DNA of 64,000 bases from Pipra filicauda (taxonomy: Eukaryota; Chordata; Aves; Passeriformes; Pipridae). The translations under genes were made by a program, and so were the position numbers. The notes under the pieces were generated by a model. It was not told the origin of the DNA. It searched no databases and was given only the letters and a program-made list of their open reading frames with translations. Positions 1-11,660 of the stretch are shown here, one piece after another (position 1 is the first letter of the stretch; every line of letters starts with the position of its first letter). The stretch is taken from assembly GCF_003945595.2 (NCBI RefSeq), contig NW_024104437.1:130563-194562 (forward strand), read 5' to 3'.

Positions 1-844
1 ACCCACCTGCTGTTGGAGCCCAGTGCTGAGGCTTTGGCACCACCTCAGGCACCTTGCTGCCCCGAAGGGCTCACCCACCGATGGGCTTGTTGCTGTGCCT
101 CTCCCACTTCCAGCCTGCACATCCCACAGGCTTTGGGCACGGGGCAGAAGCCAGTGCCCTTGGCAGGCTCCTCTATGTTGCCTCACAAGCTAGAATCACC
201 ATGCAGATATCAGCAGAAAAGTCTCATTGTAATAGATAATAATAGAGCTGTTTGTCATCCTTCACTGTACAATACAATTCAGATCAACAGAGGAGAAAAA
301 TGTACTGGGTCTAAAAAAATTCCATGTTCCTCCCAATTTTTGTGAATCTGTATAATGAGAACCTTTGGAAAAACTGTATGTTTAATGCACAAGCGATTAA
401 GTTACAGTAGCATTAACAACTTGATTTAAACCAACAGAATCAAGAATTTCCAATTAAAATTGAAAATCTGCCTTTTCATACAAATTTTGTTAAGCATCTT
501 ATGTATGTAAAATATCCTCTTTTATTTTGACTGTTTTCTGGTTTAGGACATGCTTTTTTCATTTTATTGGTGAAAGAGGTTCAGTTTTTCTGTGGTGCAT
601 TAAAACAGATCCAGAACAACTAATCAGTCTGTGTGTTTGGGTCCTTACTGGTAGATTGGAGTATGTTCAGCATCAATCAGATAAACGCTGTTTCCTATCA
701 CAGTCTTTGATCCTGTGATTTGATAGGAGTTATGTGCATAATCTCACTGTGTTTCAAAGATGTTGGCACTCTTAGCGCTTTTCACACTTCTACCCTCTGT
801 TTTAAATACATGTTTTATTTTATACCTCAAATGGTAGAACATTC
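1..844. other. Non-coding DNA, no gene recognised
   Basis: The first ~200 bases are GC-richer than what follows and carry short overlapping open frames in more than one frame, which points to low stop density rather than coding. The rest is AT-rich. I see no splice-flanked conserved exon, RNA gene or repeat family in it. Confidence 0.6.
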
Positions 845-985
845 AATCATAGAATCATTTAATTTGGAAAAGACCTCTGAGATCATTGAGTCCAACCTTT
901 GACTGATCACCACCTTTACAGCCAGACCACAGCAGGAAGTGCCACATCCAGCCATTTCTTGAACACCTCCAAGGACTATGACTTG
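845..985 (-). repeat. CR1 LINE 3' end, minus strand
   Basis: The plus strand starts with AATCATAGAATCATTTA, then TTGGAAAAGACCTCTGAGAT and GAGTCCAACC. This is the reverse complement of a CR1 3' tail of the type that ends in GTTGGACTC...GGTCTTTTCCAAC. The match continues through a degenerate form of the part that normally reads 'GCCACATCTACACGTC' and fades near the 'GAACACCTCC' box. Only the last ~140 bases of the element are present, as is usual for CR1 copies truncated at the 5' end. Its sequence differs clearly from the CR1 copy just downstream, so two subfamilies are represented. Confidence 0.85.
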
Positions 986-1014
986 CAGAGTCATAGTTGC
1001 ATTATGTTGTTACT

Positions 1015-1625
1015 ATCATAGGATCATAGAATGGATTGGGGTGGAATCAGCCTGAAAGATCATCTCATTCCAGCCCTCCTGCCATGGGCAGGGACACCTT
1101 CCACAGCACCAGGTTGCTCAGAGCCCCATCCAATCTTTTCTTGAACACTTTTTCTTGAGCATCCAAAATTGCTCTTGGCAACCTGTTCCAGTGTCTCCAG
1201 GCTCCCTTTGCCCTCACTGTAAAGAATTTCTTCCTAGTACCTGGTCTAAACTCTTTCCATTTAACACCACTGCCCCTTGTCCTGTCAGTACATGCCCTTA
1301 TAGTCCCTCTCCAGTACAGGCCCTTCTGTAGTCCCTTTAGGTGCTAGAAGGTGCTCCAAGGTCTCCATTCTGAACAATCCCAGTTCTCTCAGCCTGTCCT
1401 CATGGGAGAGGTGCTCCAGCCCTCTGATCATCTTTGTGGCCTCCTCTGGACTTGCTGCAGCACATCCATATCATTCTTACTTGGGAGACCCCAGAGCTGG
1501 ACACAGTGCTGTAGATGGGGTCTCATGAGAGCGGAATAAAGGGGGCGACCATGTTCCCTGACCTGCTGGTCATGCTCCTTTTGATGCCACCCAGGGTATG
1601 GTTGGCATGCTCAGTGGCGTTTAAT
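1015..1625 (-). repeat. CR1 LINE 3' portion, minus strand, ~600 bp
   Basis: Reading the plus strand, this begins ATCATAGGATCATAGAATGG and contains, in order, the antisense CR1 landmarks: CCTGCCATGGGCAGGGACAC, CAACCTGTTCCAGTGTCTCC, GTAAAGAATTTCTTCCTA, CCTTGTCCTGTC, CTCTCAGCCTGTCCTCATGG, GAGGTGCTCCAGCCCTCTGA, AGCTGGACACAGTGCTGTAG, GGGTCTCATGAGAGCGGAAT and GACCTGCTGGTCATGCTCCT. The element therefore runs on the minus strand and covers the 3' untranslated tail plus the end of the reverse-transcriptase reading frame. It is full of substitutions and small indels, so its reading frame is destroyed. Open frames seen inside on the plus strand are antisense artefacts. Confidence 0.95.
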
Positions 1626-1702
1626 GAATGTGGCTCCTGAGGAGCTCAGTATTGATAAACATACTGTCTCAAGGAGTAAAGAGGTAACAACCCTGCCCCA
1701 CT

Positions 1703-1799
1703 CCACAAAAAACCCCAAACCAAAACCCCCAAACAACTGAACAAAACAAACAAAAAAACCCCAAACCCTAAGAAAGGAAGAACAAACAGAAAAAAAATT
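1703..1799. repeat. A/C-rich low-complexity tract
   Basis: Runs of A broken by blocks of CCCC or CCC (for example AAAAAACCCCAAACCAAAAC). It ends in an A-rich stretch. Tracts of the same style recur at 16.7, 38.3, 38.5, 50.3 and 58.15 kb. A poly(A)-derived tail or slippage product is likely. The complementary strand gives a spurious Phe/Leu-rich open frame (1646-1831). Confidence 0.8.
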
Positions 1800-2384
1800 A
1801 TAGCATTCAAAAGGGGGTTTGGAGAGTCCATAATTTAAAACCAGTATTAATCCATTACAGATGATGTGATGCTTTAAAAACAGTGTATAGCTTGCAGCTG
1901 GTGGAGGTGTTTTTCCTGCAGCTCATCAGCACATGGCCACGAGAAGGAAACCAGGGTGCTACTGCAGGGGGTGTCAGGGTGGGCTTGACAGGTCCAGCTG
2001 GTGCTGGGAGGGAGGAGCAGTGCTGGTGCCATCTGGGGCTTTGGTGATGATGTCTGGGCGGATGAAGGAAGGATTGGAGGTAGCTGCACAAGCACTTCTT
2101 GCCATGCCATGGCAGACCTTTGTACAGACCAAATGTGTGTTGCTTTTTGAAAGCTACCTTTTGGAGTTGCTCATATGCAGCTGTACATGTAAAGGGGTCT
2201 TTTTACTATAGACATGACAAAAGAAGAGTGGTTTATCATGTATATCACTTGATACAGCACTGAGATACAATAATATCAGTGTTGTGTTTGTTACCTGTTT
2301 TAAAGTGACAAATCTACAGGTTGTTTCAGTATTTTCAGTGAGGTGTTTGAAATGTGCAGTGACATACATTTTAAGATGGTAAGT
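1800..2384. other. Non-coding DNA, no feature seen
   Basis: A short GC-richer patch (about 1900-2110) yields overlapping small open frames on both strands with no recognisable product. Nothing else is supported. Confidence 0.5.
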
Positions 2385-2575
2385 AGATTAGGCAATGGGC
2401 AAGCATTCAGGAGATCTGGACTCTGTCCGATTCTCTAGAAACCTTAAATAAATTTCTCAGTCTCTCTGCCTTAGTTCCCTAATGATAATAAAATCATATA
2501 GATTATTAAGCTAATAATACGTCTGTTCCTCAGAAGGATGTTCTGAGGGTAACTCAGTTAATGATTGTGATGCAT
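2385..2575 (+). repeat. MIR-like core SINE, plus strand
   Basis: The segment follows the order of an amniote MIR element: a GTCAGGA-GTCTGGACTCT-like stretch (CATTCAGGAGATCTGGACTC), then TTTCTCAGTCTCTCTGCCTT, TAGTTCCCTAATGATAATA (MIR: CAGTTTCCTCATCTGTAAAA plus GATAATA), and finally CCTCAGAAGGATGTTCTGAG followed by GGTAACTCAGTTAATG (MIR: CCTCATAGGGTTGTTGTGAG plus GATTAAATGAGTTAAT). The tRNA-related 5' head is missing or unreadable. High divergence fits an insertion that predates birds. Assignment is by pattern memory, not alignment. Confidence 0.75.
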
Positions 2576-5500
2576 TTGTCTGCAGAAGCAGTAAGGGTAG
2601 CATACTAGTATGACGTAGAGACATGTAATTGCTAATTATTCAATATTGACCTGATCTTTGAAAAGTAAACTTGAAAGCTGGATCAGATCTTGTGTAAATA
2701 AGATACAAATTACAATTTATTTTTTTTTTAATTCAAGGGTGTGTTTTTCTTTGTTCATTTTCTCTGAATATAATGCACTGGCTCAAGATATTTTCCATAT
2801 GAGTTTTGAGACAATTTGACAATTCTCTGATCAAGTCAGTGCTCTTTTCTACAGTGCATTTCTACTTTTTTTTTTTTTTTTAGCTACATAGTAAATATGG
2901 GCCTTTCCTGAGAAGTGTATTTTATGCTTTTATTAATTTTTCAGAGGAATAGTTTCGCTTTGCTAGCTGGGAGAGGTAAGGAGGATGCTCACAATGCATT
3001 CTGCTTCTTTTTTCACCATGGTAGCCCATGTGCTGAAGATTTTATTTAAGCATTTATGTAATACTTAGGGTCAAATGTTTGGACTCTGGGGCAGTTCCAC
3101 ATGATTTAATTCCTTACTTTCCAACAAAACTCTAGTAGTAGAAGTTAATGTTTATGATTTTTATCTTTGCACTAGATTTTTCTCCTGAGGGCATGTGAAC
3201 ATTTTGGAAGATATCTGGCCAAAAATATATCTCTGTGTTGCTTTGTTATTCTCCTACACTGTTATCATTCTGTGATTTGTCTATTTTATTTATTTATATA
3301 AGGAACCTGCATTCTACATTATATTTCTTTGCTTTTCTAACCTTTTGCACTTCATTTTCATCCAGTATCATACTTATGGGCATTCACATGTTGGTTGTTA
3401 GAGGCAGCATTGAAAGTAAAGACAGTTATAAAAATCCCAGTCTCAGAGTCAATACTAAAGGTAACTAGACTTAACTCTTTATCAGTTTTTGCTGGATTTT
3501 AATTGCCCAAATCTTACAGGCTGGTTGCAATATTTCAGTAAAATTCGTGAGCACCAGGTGCATACAAAATAAGGCAAGAAAAAGATAAGGCCACACTTCA
3601 CAAACAAGTTTTAATCTTGACTCCAAATGAAGGTGGTTTGGAAAAGGAAAAAAGTATAAGTTACTCCTTTGATTTCTCTATTTGATATTAAAGAAATTCA
3701 GCATTTTTTTCTGAGCATATTGATTTTTTTTTAATGCACTGCAGAACTGTTTGGGATTTGTTAGGTAGCTTGTCAGGTATCTTACATGCCAGGACTGGGG
3801 CTGTTTATTGTTCTCAGATGTCAGGTAAGAGAGGGTATAATTTTCTTTTCTTTTGCCTCAAAGTGCTTTTACAAAACTATGGTTAGTTTATTTAGATAGT
3901 CTTGAAAGAACAGTTCTTCTAAAGGAAAAGAATTCACCTGCATGAAAAAAAATATAAAAAAATAAATATTTGAGGTTTTTATGTATGATTTTGGGACAAA
4001 ATCTGCTGTCAGTTAAGACGTTGTACACCCTGATCACATCTGCAGTGGAGTTGCCCTGGATTCATTGACAAGAATGAAAACACAATATGCTCCACTTTCT
4101 TCTTTGTATGTTATAGTACTGGGGGCTGTCATTACTCCATTTACAGGGGCAATATCTGACTTCAGTAAAGATAGATAAAATTATTATTTATCTTACCCAC
4201 TTCAAATTAGGTTAAATTCCCTATACTGAGTAGTAAGGACCAAAATGTTTGGCTGTAATGCATACTAAACTATTATCCACCAAAATACTAACTTTCAGGC
4301 ACTCAAATATGTCTGCTTTACGTTTCAGGTTTATTGTTTATCATAATGTCCAGTATGAGGAGTTTATGGGAAGGATTTGTTCATTTTTCTGGGGCATGAA
4401 ATGTTGAACTCTGACTTGAAGTGATCTTTGATTCCATCTTTCTACACAACTACAGATATCTTAACTTATCAAATATTCATATCATTCACATGTAAATTGA
4501 GAATCCATACTCTTAAGTTTTTGTCATCTTCAGTTGTGTGTAATCTGCTGTCCACAGAGCAGTTGAGATGGATGATGCTATGAAGTCCAATTGCTCTTCC
4601 TCAAACTCAAGCTCTTAGCCAATACATAAATTATTGAAATGTTTTGGGTTTTTTTCTGAACACTATATGGTAAATTACTGTGGCAAACCTATATTCAGAA
4701 GGGATCAGTACTGTACCACAGCTGACTTAAGAACTGGAAAAGAAACTGCAAATTTAGTGGCTGAAAAAGCAGTTTGTAGGTGAAGTATTTGCTTAAGTTT
4801 GATATAATGGTATAATCTGGGAACAAAGCAGTAATGTGCAAATTTTTTTGCATTCTGAGCAAAATTCAAACCCTCTTGTCAGATTTGGGTTTTAAAAATC
4901 CTCTATCAACTGTGATGCAGATGAATAGGTAGATTTTCCCAAGCAACTGTGTAAGCCTTAAGAGCATTTTTGTGATTTAATTATAAATTTCTCAGATGAG
5001 ACCTTTCTCATATGTTCTAATATAAACCCTTAAGTTTAGCAGTGACAAGAAGCTACTACAGGTTAATTCATAATGCAGTTAAAATTAGTATCAGGTTTAC
5101 CTTGTGAATAAGGCAAGAAATTTTTAAATATATAATAAATGAAAAGTAAAGTGATAATTAAGACTTTTACCTGATCAAATTTATCAAAGACCACTGAAAC
5201 TGAAAATTGTTTTTGCAATCCTACTTGAGATTCACCTGAAAATTGGACATATTTTGGAATTTTTTAAAAATTGTGTTAATAGTTTGTCTTTAGTAAATGT
5301 TGAGCAATTCTAGATTTTATTGATTCTAGATTTAGGGATGCTTGATGTTTTGGATAGCAAGCTCTAATATCCAAGATCTTAAATGCATTTGTGATGAAAC
5401 TGAAATGAAATGGCTTTTCATTGCTTCTCTGAATCATCATTTATCTTACTAGGAAATATGGATATCTAATAATTTTTCAAAAAGTATATTACAATTATGG

Positions 5501-6200
5501 GCCAACCAGACAACAGAGCATTAAGAAAACTTAAGTTTTGAGATAGAATATTCACTATTGGGGTACTAGAGTGTGTAGGCCTAGAGAAAAGCGTGCCAAG
5601 ACTGGGATTTCCAAAGCACACAAGGAGCAGGAAATCACTGAAGTAGAATAGCCCTCTTGAGACTTTCTCTAAGAGAATAAGGTTTCAATACGTAGCACAA
5701 TGTTGGTTTCCCCAAAGAACTTTATGATCTGGGGGACCCTGAGAGAGCCTTGTAGGACTGTCACTGGGGAATGAGGCCAAAGCTTGTCCTGTATTGATAA
5801 TAAATGCAGCTTGACCTCAGTCAAAATCACAACTGTCTTTGGTCCTCAGGGATTCCAGTGTACAAACTAAAACTGGTAGGGTTATTAGTGAATCTGATTT
5901 CTACTGTCTGTAGTGCATAATTTAGTTCACTAATTTGTTTAGAAGAGCCATTTGACCATTTTAGCTGTTGATTGCATCTGGTGCTGTCTGATTCCACTCA
6001 GTAATATACAGGTCTTCATTTCTGTAGAGTTCCTTATTCCAGGGGAGGAAACATTTCATCTTATTCCACATATAAAATAAGAATCAGTATTTACAGAAGG
6101 GGAAGAGAAAATAAGCATACCACTGGAAGATGCTAACAGATTTTTTTAATGTCTCTGGAAGAGACAAATAACTGGATGGTGTGAAGAGGAAGTGAGAATT
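2576..6200. other. AT-rich non-coding DNA
   Basis: Long AT-rich stretch with homopolymer runs, the largest a 16-base T run at 2866-2881. A short direct repeat (ATTCTAGATTT at 5307-5317 and 5323-5333) lies near 5.3 kb. No open frame of note, no recognisable repeat family apart from a doubtful LTR-like end near 5.57-5.85 kb, and no RNA gene. Confidence 0.55.
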
Positions 6201-7030
6201 TGTGGTGGTTTAATTAATTTTTAATTTTTTTTTAATTGGAAGGACATATATTCCCAATGAATAATTGATTGACAATGGTATATTCAAGTGGTTTTGCTCT
6301 TGGTAAAACATATTGATTTTCCCAGGGTAAATACACCTGAAAAGTGGTGAGTTGGAAGGTATCTGTAATGCTACACTTAAGAGAGCACCAGTGTGAATTC
6401 CTTCATACCATGAACACAAGAGCTCACCTCCTTCTGGGAGGGTCACCTGGTGGCTTTCATGGTGTGGATGCTGCTCTGTGGGCATTTGGAATGAAACAGA
6501 AAAAGTGCTTTTCATGTAGGTCACTGCGTGGAGGAGATTGTGCCAGAGATGGACAGTGACCAGGGTAGCAGGTCTGAGGAGCCCTGGTCTGTGTGTGCTG
6601 AGTGCACATGGAGACAGTGGTGTCACTGAGGTGTGTCTGGTCTACCCTACAGGAACCATCAGTAGTTTTTGTAACACATGTACGGTAAGGTTGTTCTTTC
6701 TGTCTTCTGCAGCCATTTGTACAGAATTTCTGTATCTCCCAGTCACAGTAAGAGTTCAAAAACTTTGTGGATGCCTTGTGAAAGGGCATATTACTGGTAA
6801 ATATGATAGATTTGGGAGGTTTCAGTGGCAGGTGTAATGTAAATTTTCTGTGGTTTCCAGTAACTTGTCCAGTACTCCCTATCACTGTAGGCTGCATTTC
6901 CTCACCTGATACACAAAGGTAAGTTTGGGTTTTTTTAAGAAATGAATGGAGTATGTACTGTATTTTTGGAATTACCAGGAATAGTCTGTGGAAATTAAAT
7001 ATATAAAAATTGTCATCACAACCCAAAGAT
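6201..7030. other. Region of low stop density, no recognisable gene
   Basis: Three overlapping open frames occupy this stretch: minus 6457-7026 (189 codons, non-ATG start), minus 6210-6626 (138 codons) and plus 6538-6837 (99 codons). None gives a protein I recognise, none has domain-like hydrophobic patterning, and they overlap each other in different frames. That favours chance or an old degenerate repeat over a gene. A strong-looking splice donor on the minus strand (AGGAG then GTGAGCT, boundary near 6428) is present but is not enough to call an exon. Confidence 0.4.
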
Positions 7031-10000
7031 TAGTTCTGTGTTTCAGAATCTGCATCCTTTTCTAGGAGGTAAAGGGAAAAAACAAAACAAAACAAAAGAG
7101 AATAATTTATATTAACTAAATCCAGTTTTAATAGATATTTGTGGGGGGAAGAGCAAATTTAGGTTCTTCAGTAGCATAATAAGGTGCCTCAGAAATTGTT
7201 GTCTCGTAGTTGAACACCATTTTATTTTGTTTTTTTGGTCTGACCCAGGCTGTAACATTCTTTCTTTTGTTTGGTCATAGCTGATTCCTCATAAGCTCCA
7301 TGCATTAGTATTCACTCAAACAATGTAAAAGTAGTGGAGGAAAAAGAAAAATTACCCTCTTAACTGCAATAAATAAGTAACTAGGTTTTAAGACATAAGA
7401 ATAAGATAGAGGTAGTGCCAAAGGTCTGTCAGAATTCAAATAATTATCTACATTTATAACTTCATGGTGAAATTTTGCAAGAAATTCAGATTTCATCTGC
7501 AGAATTGTTGCCCAGGGGAATTCTCTTCAACAATCTTAAAATTACTTGAGTTTAAAAAGTATAAATGAATTCTAAAGAGCACTTTCTAAAACGTATATTT
7601 CAAGTGAGTTTCAGTAATGAGAACACAGCAGAGACTGAATTTATGTCTTAGTTTTATTTTTTTTACTGGATTGTAAAAATCCCTTTTCCTATACTCCTAT
7701 CTGACCAGTGAGGATAAAATTTACCTCATTACATGTTGTTTCACATGTTGGGAAAATCTTTTGTATGGAAGAAAAGCAGATTTGGTCTCTTATTTGTGAT
7801 GTACTCAGAGTCATGTGACTTAATCACTTTGGATAGCAAGTGGAACAGATAATCCCCTTGGAGCTTAAGGAAGTGCTCCAAAATCAGGGTATGATCTTGC
7901 AGTCCTCAATTACTTGGTTACTTGACCAAAGACCATCAGCCCTATTTTTAAAGATTGATGCTGAAAGGTATAAAAGCAGCTAGTGGGGTGTTCAGGTGGT
8001 TTAGGCACTTAGGAAAACTTTACTTGCCACTCAGACTTTTCCAGATATTCCCCAGTGTGTGTTAATATGGGATTATGAATGGGAAGCCTTATTTTATTCC
8101 AGCCTAAGTATGTTCTTGATTAAACGTGAGGATGTGGATCAACCAGTTCTAATTCGTAAATGGATCAAAGAAAAGTGGAGTGGACCTCCTCTTTGAGAAG
8201 CAGAGGGGATCTCCAGTGGTTTAACTGGGTGTCTTCTCTCTCCAGCTTGTTTGCTGAGGATGTATGGATGCAGCAGAGAGGAAAAAGTTATTACCCAACT
8301 GGCTTCCAGCTTTTTAATTTGTTGGTTGGAGCAGCCCTACTCCTTAATGATGACTGATAAGAGGGTTCTTGTTTGTATTTTTGTTTCCCTATCTGGGAAT
8401 ATCTTGCTAAAGAGGGAACGCCTGTTTTTTGTTCTGCAGAATTGTCGTAGTGAAGTCTGTAGTAGCTCTGATGTTCAGAAGTTCACCAACCCCAGACACA
8501 TAGGGGCCCTCCACAGTGCCTTCCTCTCTCCAAACTCCTTTGAACAATGGACCGGGTGCATAGAGAGTGGATTTGGACTTAAGGCTTTTGCTAACTTTAT
8601 AAAACTTGCATTGCATTTGCAGAAATGAGGAAATTTGTGGAAGCACATTTTTAAACTTGGGAACAGGTTGTGGAATATTGTTCTTATGCTGAGCTCAAAA
8701 GCACACGCTACTGAAGAGGGTGGAGCTTCATGGATGTTAAACCTCTGTGAGGAAGAAAAGTTGATGGTTGTGGATTTTTTTCTAGAAACTGTAGGTAAAC
8801 TGCATTTTAATTTTATTTTTATCATTTGTGGGTGGAGTGTCTGAAACTGTTTGAAGATACCTCCTAATCTAATTATTGAAGAATCTGAATACCTGAACAC
8901 AAATAAAAAAAACTACACAGGATTTCTCTTTGCTTAACCTGCTTAACAGCTTATGTTTGAAGAATGATTTCAGCATCTCATGTCTAGAATGGAATACCAA
9001 TAACCAGCTCAGACTGAAAAATGTTGCTTTTGCTGTCTTTTAGTGAGCAGCAGCAGCCTGAAAAATCAAAGCATCTGTACCATCTTCCCCATAGGAGCAT
9101 GTGCAACCACTGTGCAGTAGTTTGCATGCTAAAATACATACTGCCCAAACTGGGCGAACAATTTTGTAAGTTGCCTTTATACATATTTATATGAGTGAAT
9201 GAATTATTAGAGTGTCTTGCTTCTCTTTATACTTCATAGTTGAAATTTATGCCTATATGATCAGGTATCCATTACACTCTGACATTTCACTGCTCAGTCA
9301 CTTTCCCAGAGGATAATTTATTTATTCTTTTTATCTGCTTGTTTATAAAACGGGTATAGAAGGGAGTTTTACATAAGGGAAAATGAGGGTTTGGCTGCCG
9401 GGAGGAAATATGGAGCATAAGAGAATAGCTAGAAACCCTGCAGGCTAAGAGGATGCTCTGTTTCATGGTGTTGTTACATCCTTCAGTGGTACATCAATAC
9501 TATATTATGTCGGAAGCAACCCCTGCAGTTTCCCAGCCAGAGTGTCTTGTGAAGTTTCTGAGTCAGCAGATAATGGAGACAAATTTGGGATTTGAGAGAG
9601 TCCTTAAAAGAGACTTTATTCTTTTCTTTAAATTGACGTAAAAATAAACAAAGCTTCCTAAAAACACTTTTTTGGTCTTTCTATATTTAATTTCTTTTGT
9701 TCTTATTCAAGTGTTATTTTTGTCACACTTTTTTAAAATCTGGTCTGTTTAGGTTTTTATACCATTCTCATCACTATTGTTTCTGAGTGCATTTACATAC
9801 TGTATAAAATGACATGACAAACATCTGTCACGTGTTGCTCTTTCATCTTCTCCTCAGGGAAGAATCATGCTTGCAGTGCTGTATTTTTTAAGACCTTTAT
9901 TGTTGCTATTTTTTTTGTTTTGTTTTTTTAAGCTATATAGATGCTGCTGCAACTTTATGTTGGAGCAGGATGGTTTAAAAGAGAATCTTTTGTACTGGAA

Positions 10001-11429
10001 GGAGAAGGAGGTGAATGTCTCCCCCATAAATACGGGAAAGGGTGGCAATACTCAGCCTCTTGTCAAAACCTGCTGATATTTTTGTGGGGCTTTTTGAGGC
10101 ACACTGTGAGATATTTGTGGGAAGGTTAAAACAGAGGACTTGGTTTTGCCTTTGGTTCAGCATGTGATAGAGACAGCAGCTGTCCTGATTTGTGTTTGTG
10201 ATCCACTTCCAGCTTCTGTGATATTTCATCTCTTGGACAAGCCCTCCCCCCTCACAAGTGACAAGCAGACACAGTCTGCAGGTACCATCAGGCATCCTGA
10301 GCACTGTGTTGCAGTACCAACCTTCACTGTGGTGGTGGAATGTTTTATGGGAATATCTAGGCAAGGAAAGGGTTCTGCTTACTGAGTATGACATTATCTC
10401 AGGCAGTAGATCAAGACAAATACTCTTGGAATCAGAGTTGCCTGGACAACTCTGCTACACTGACTGATTTGGTAGGAGCCTAAGTCTGCAAATTCACATT
10501 AATGGGCAGAGAGGGATCATTGCAAGGGACTTCCGATGCTCTCAAGGCAGCTGGCTGCAAGCCCTGCTTGTTTAGTTCTAGCCAACAACTCTTGATTGCC
10601 TTGGAAGATGTGAAAATGGTTGCTTGAGTCTGGGATGAAGAAACTACTGGAGTGGGCAATTCTTCCATCTCCTTTTAAAAAGTGTACAGAAAATACATGG
10701 TCCACCATTAACAGAAACAGCTTCAATTTTTCTGACCAATTACATGATTTCAGAGCCACGTTTAAAAGATTGTCTCATTTCCTTTGCCTGTTTTCTCAGG
10801 ACTTTATAGGATGTCCTATAACAACACTAATTTCTGTGTGAAGGTTACTTTTACTCAGTAACATTCTAGGTGACTGCAACATCACGCCTGGAGTCACAGA
10901 GGCATCCATTCTGGACATGTGGATTTATCAGGGAAGGTTCAGCTGAGTCTGGCCTTTCTTGGATTACATCATGTAGTGTGTTTCATCTTAGGATTCGCAG
11001 TTTTTTTAGTCTAGCAAGACCATTACCATCACACAATTGACTCCACCTCATACTTATCCTGTCACTTTAATAGATGGGTTTTCTTCAGGAAGACCACAGG
11101 TTTTGGAAGTTTTGTCTGTTGTTTTTTTAGCTCAAGCATGCCTTTTAGAAATATGCACCCTCTTGATTTAATGTCCTTAAGGGATGAGAAATTCATGATA
11201 GGTGAAGTGTTCCATAGCTAATTATTCAAATCCTTAAAAAAACTTAATTATTTCTAATACAAGTTTCTAGCTTCAGTTTCCAGTTGTTGAACTTTGTTAG
11301 GCATTTGAATGAAAATTAAAGAACTCTCTAGTGTCAAAAATTCCTTAATACTTGTATCTGGAGAGGAAGACTAAATTGCTTCTTAACCTTCTATGTGTAA
11401 ACTACACACCTGAACTTTATTCAGTAATA
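7031..11429. other. Non-coding DNA, no supported gene
   Basis: AT-rich with moderate GC patches near 8.2-8.7 and 10.1-10.6 kb. Open frames at 8251-8628 (+, 125 codons) and 9975-10394 (-, 139 codons) show no known protein pattern and are about as long as chance predicts in 64 kb read in six frames. A weak MIR-like match is possible around 9290-9400 (TCAGTCACTTTCCCAGAGG...ATAAAACGGGTATAGAAG), too poor to call. Confidence 0.5.
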
Positions 11430-11660
11430 TCCGTTTTCCAGCTCTCCAGTTGTTTCTGTAGCTTCTTTTGAACCCTAATTTATCAATATCTGCTCAGAAT
11501 ACAGACTCCAAAGCTGAGCCCAGTATTCCACTAATGATTTTATGAAACCAGAATGCAATGATGCTACCAATTCTGAGCACTGTTTGAATGCTCTCCTGAT
11601 CCATGCATCGTGATCCATGTGATCATTTTCACATTGGATCACTTTTTCCTATCCACCACT
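11430..11660 (-). repeat. Ancient CR1/L3-type LINE fragment, minus strand
   Basis: The plus strand has a degraded antisense CR1/L3 series: GAGCCCAGTATTCCACTAAT (usual form: GGACACAGTATTCCAGCTGA), then ATTTTATGAAACCAGAATGC and later AT-rich sequence in the place where CR1/L3 elements carry the block before 'GATCCACTATAACCCCCAGA'. Similarity is much lower than in the other CR1 copies here, so this would be an old insertion. It could be coincidental; a profile search would settle it. Confidence 0.4.

Noticed and set aside
1351..1539. 62-codon open frame, plus strand
   Set aside because: It lies wholly inside the antisense of a CR1 element.
1646..1831. 61-codon Phe/Leu-rich open frame, minus strand
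   Set aside because: It is the complement of an A/C-rich tract; the apparent hydrophobic protein is due to composition.
6457..7026. 189-codon open frame, minus strand, as a gene
   Set aside because: No recognisable domain, non-ATG start, and frames overlapping on both strands. Kept only as a finding.
8251..8628. 125-codon open frame preceded by a good splice acceptor
   Set aside because: No known protein pattern and no matching donor; about five or six frames of this length are expected by chance in six frames of AT-rich 64 kb.
9290..9400. Faint MIR-like match
   Set aside because: Only scattered words agree; too weak to annotate.
9975..10394. 139-codon open frame, minus strand
   Set aside because: Unrecognisable, no exon signals, chance length.
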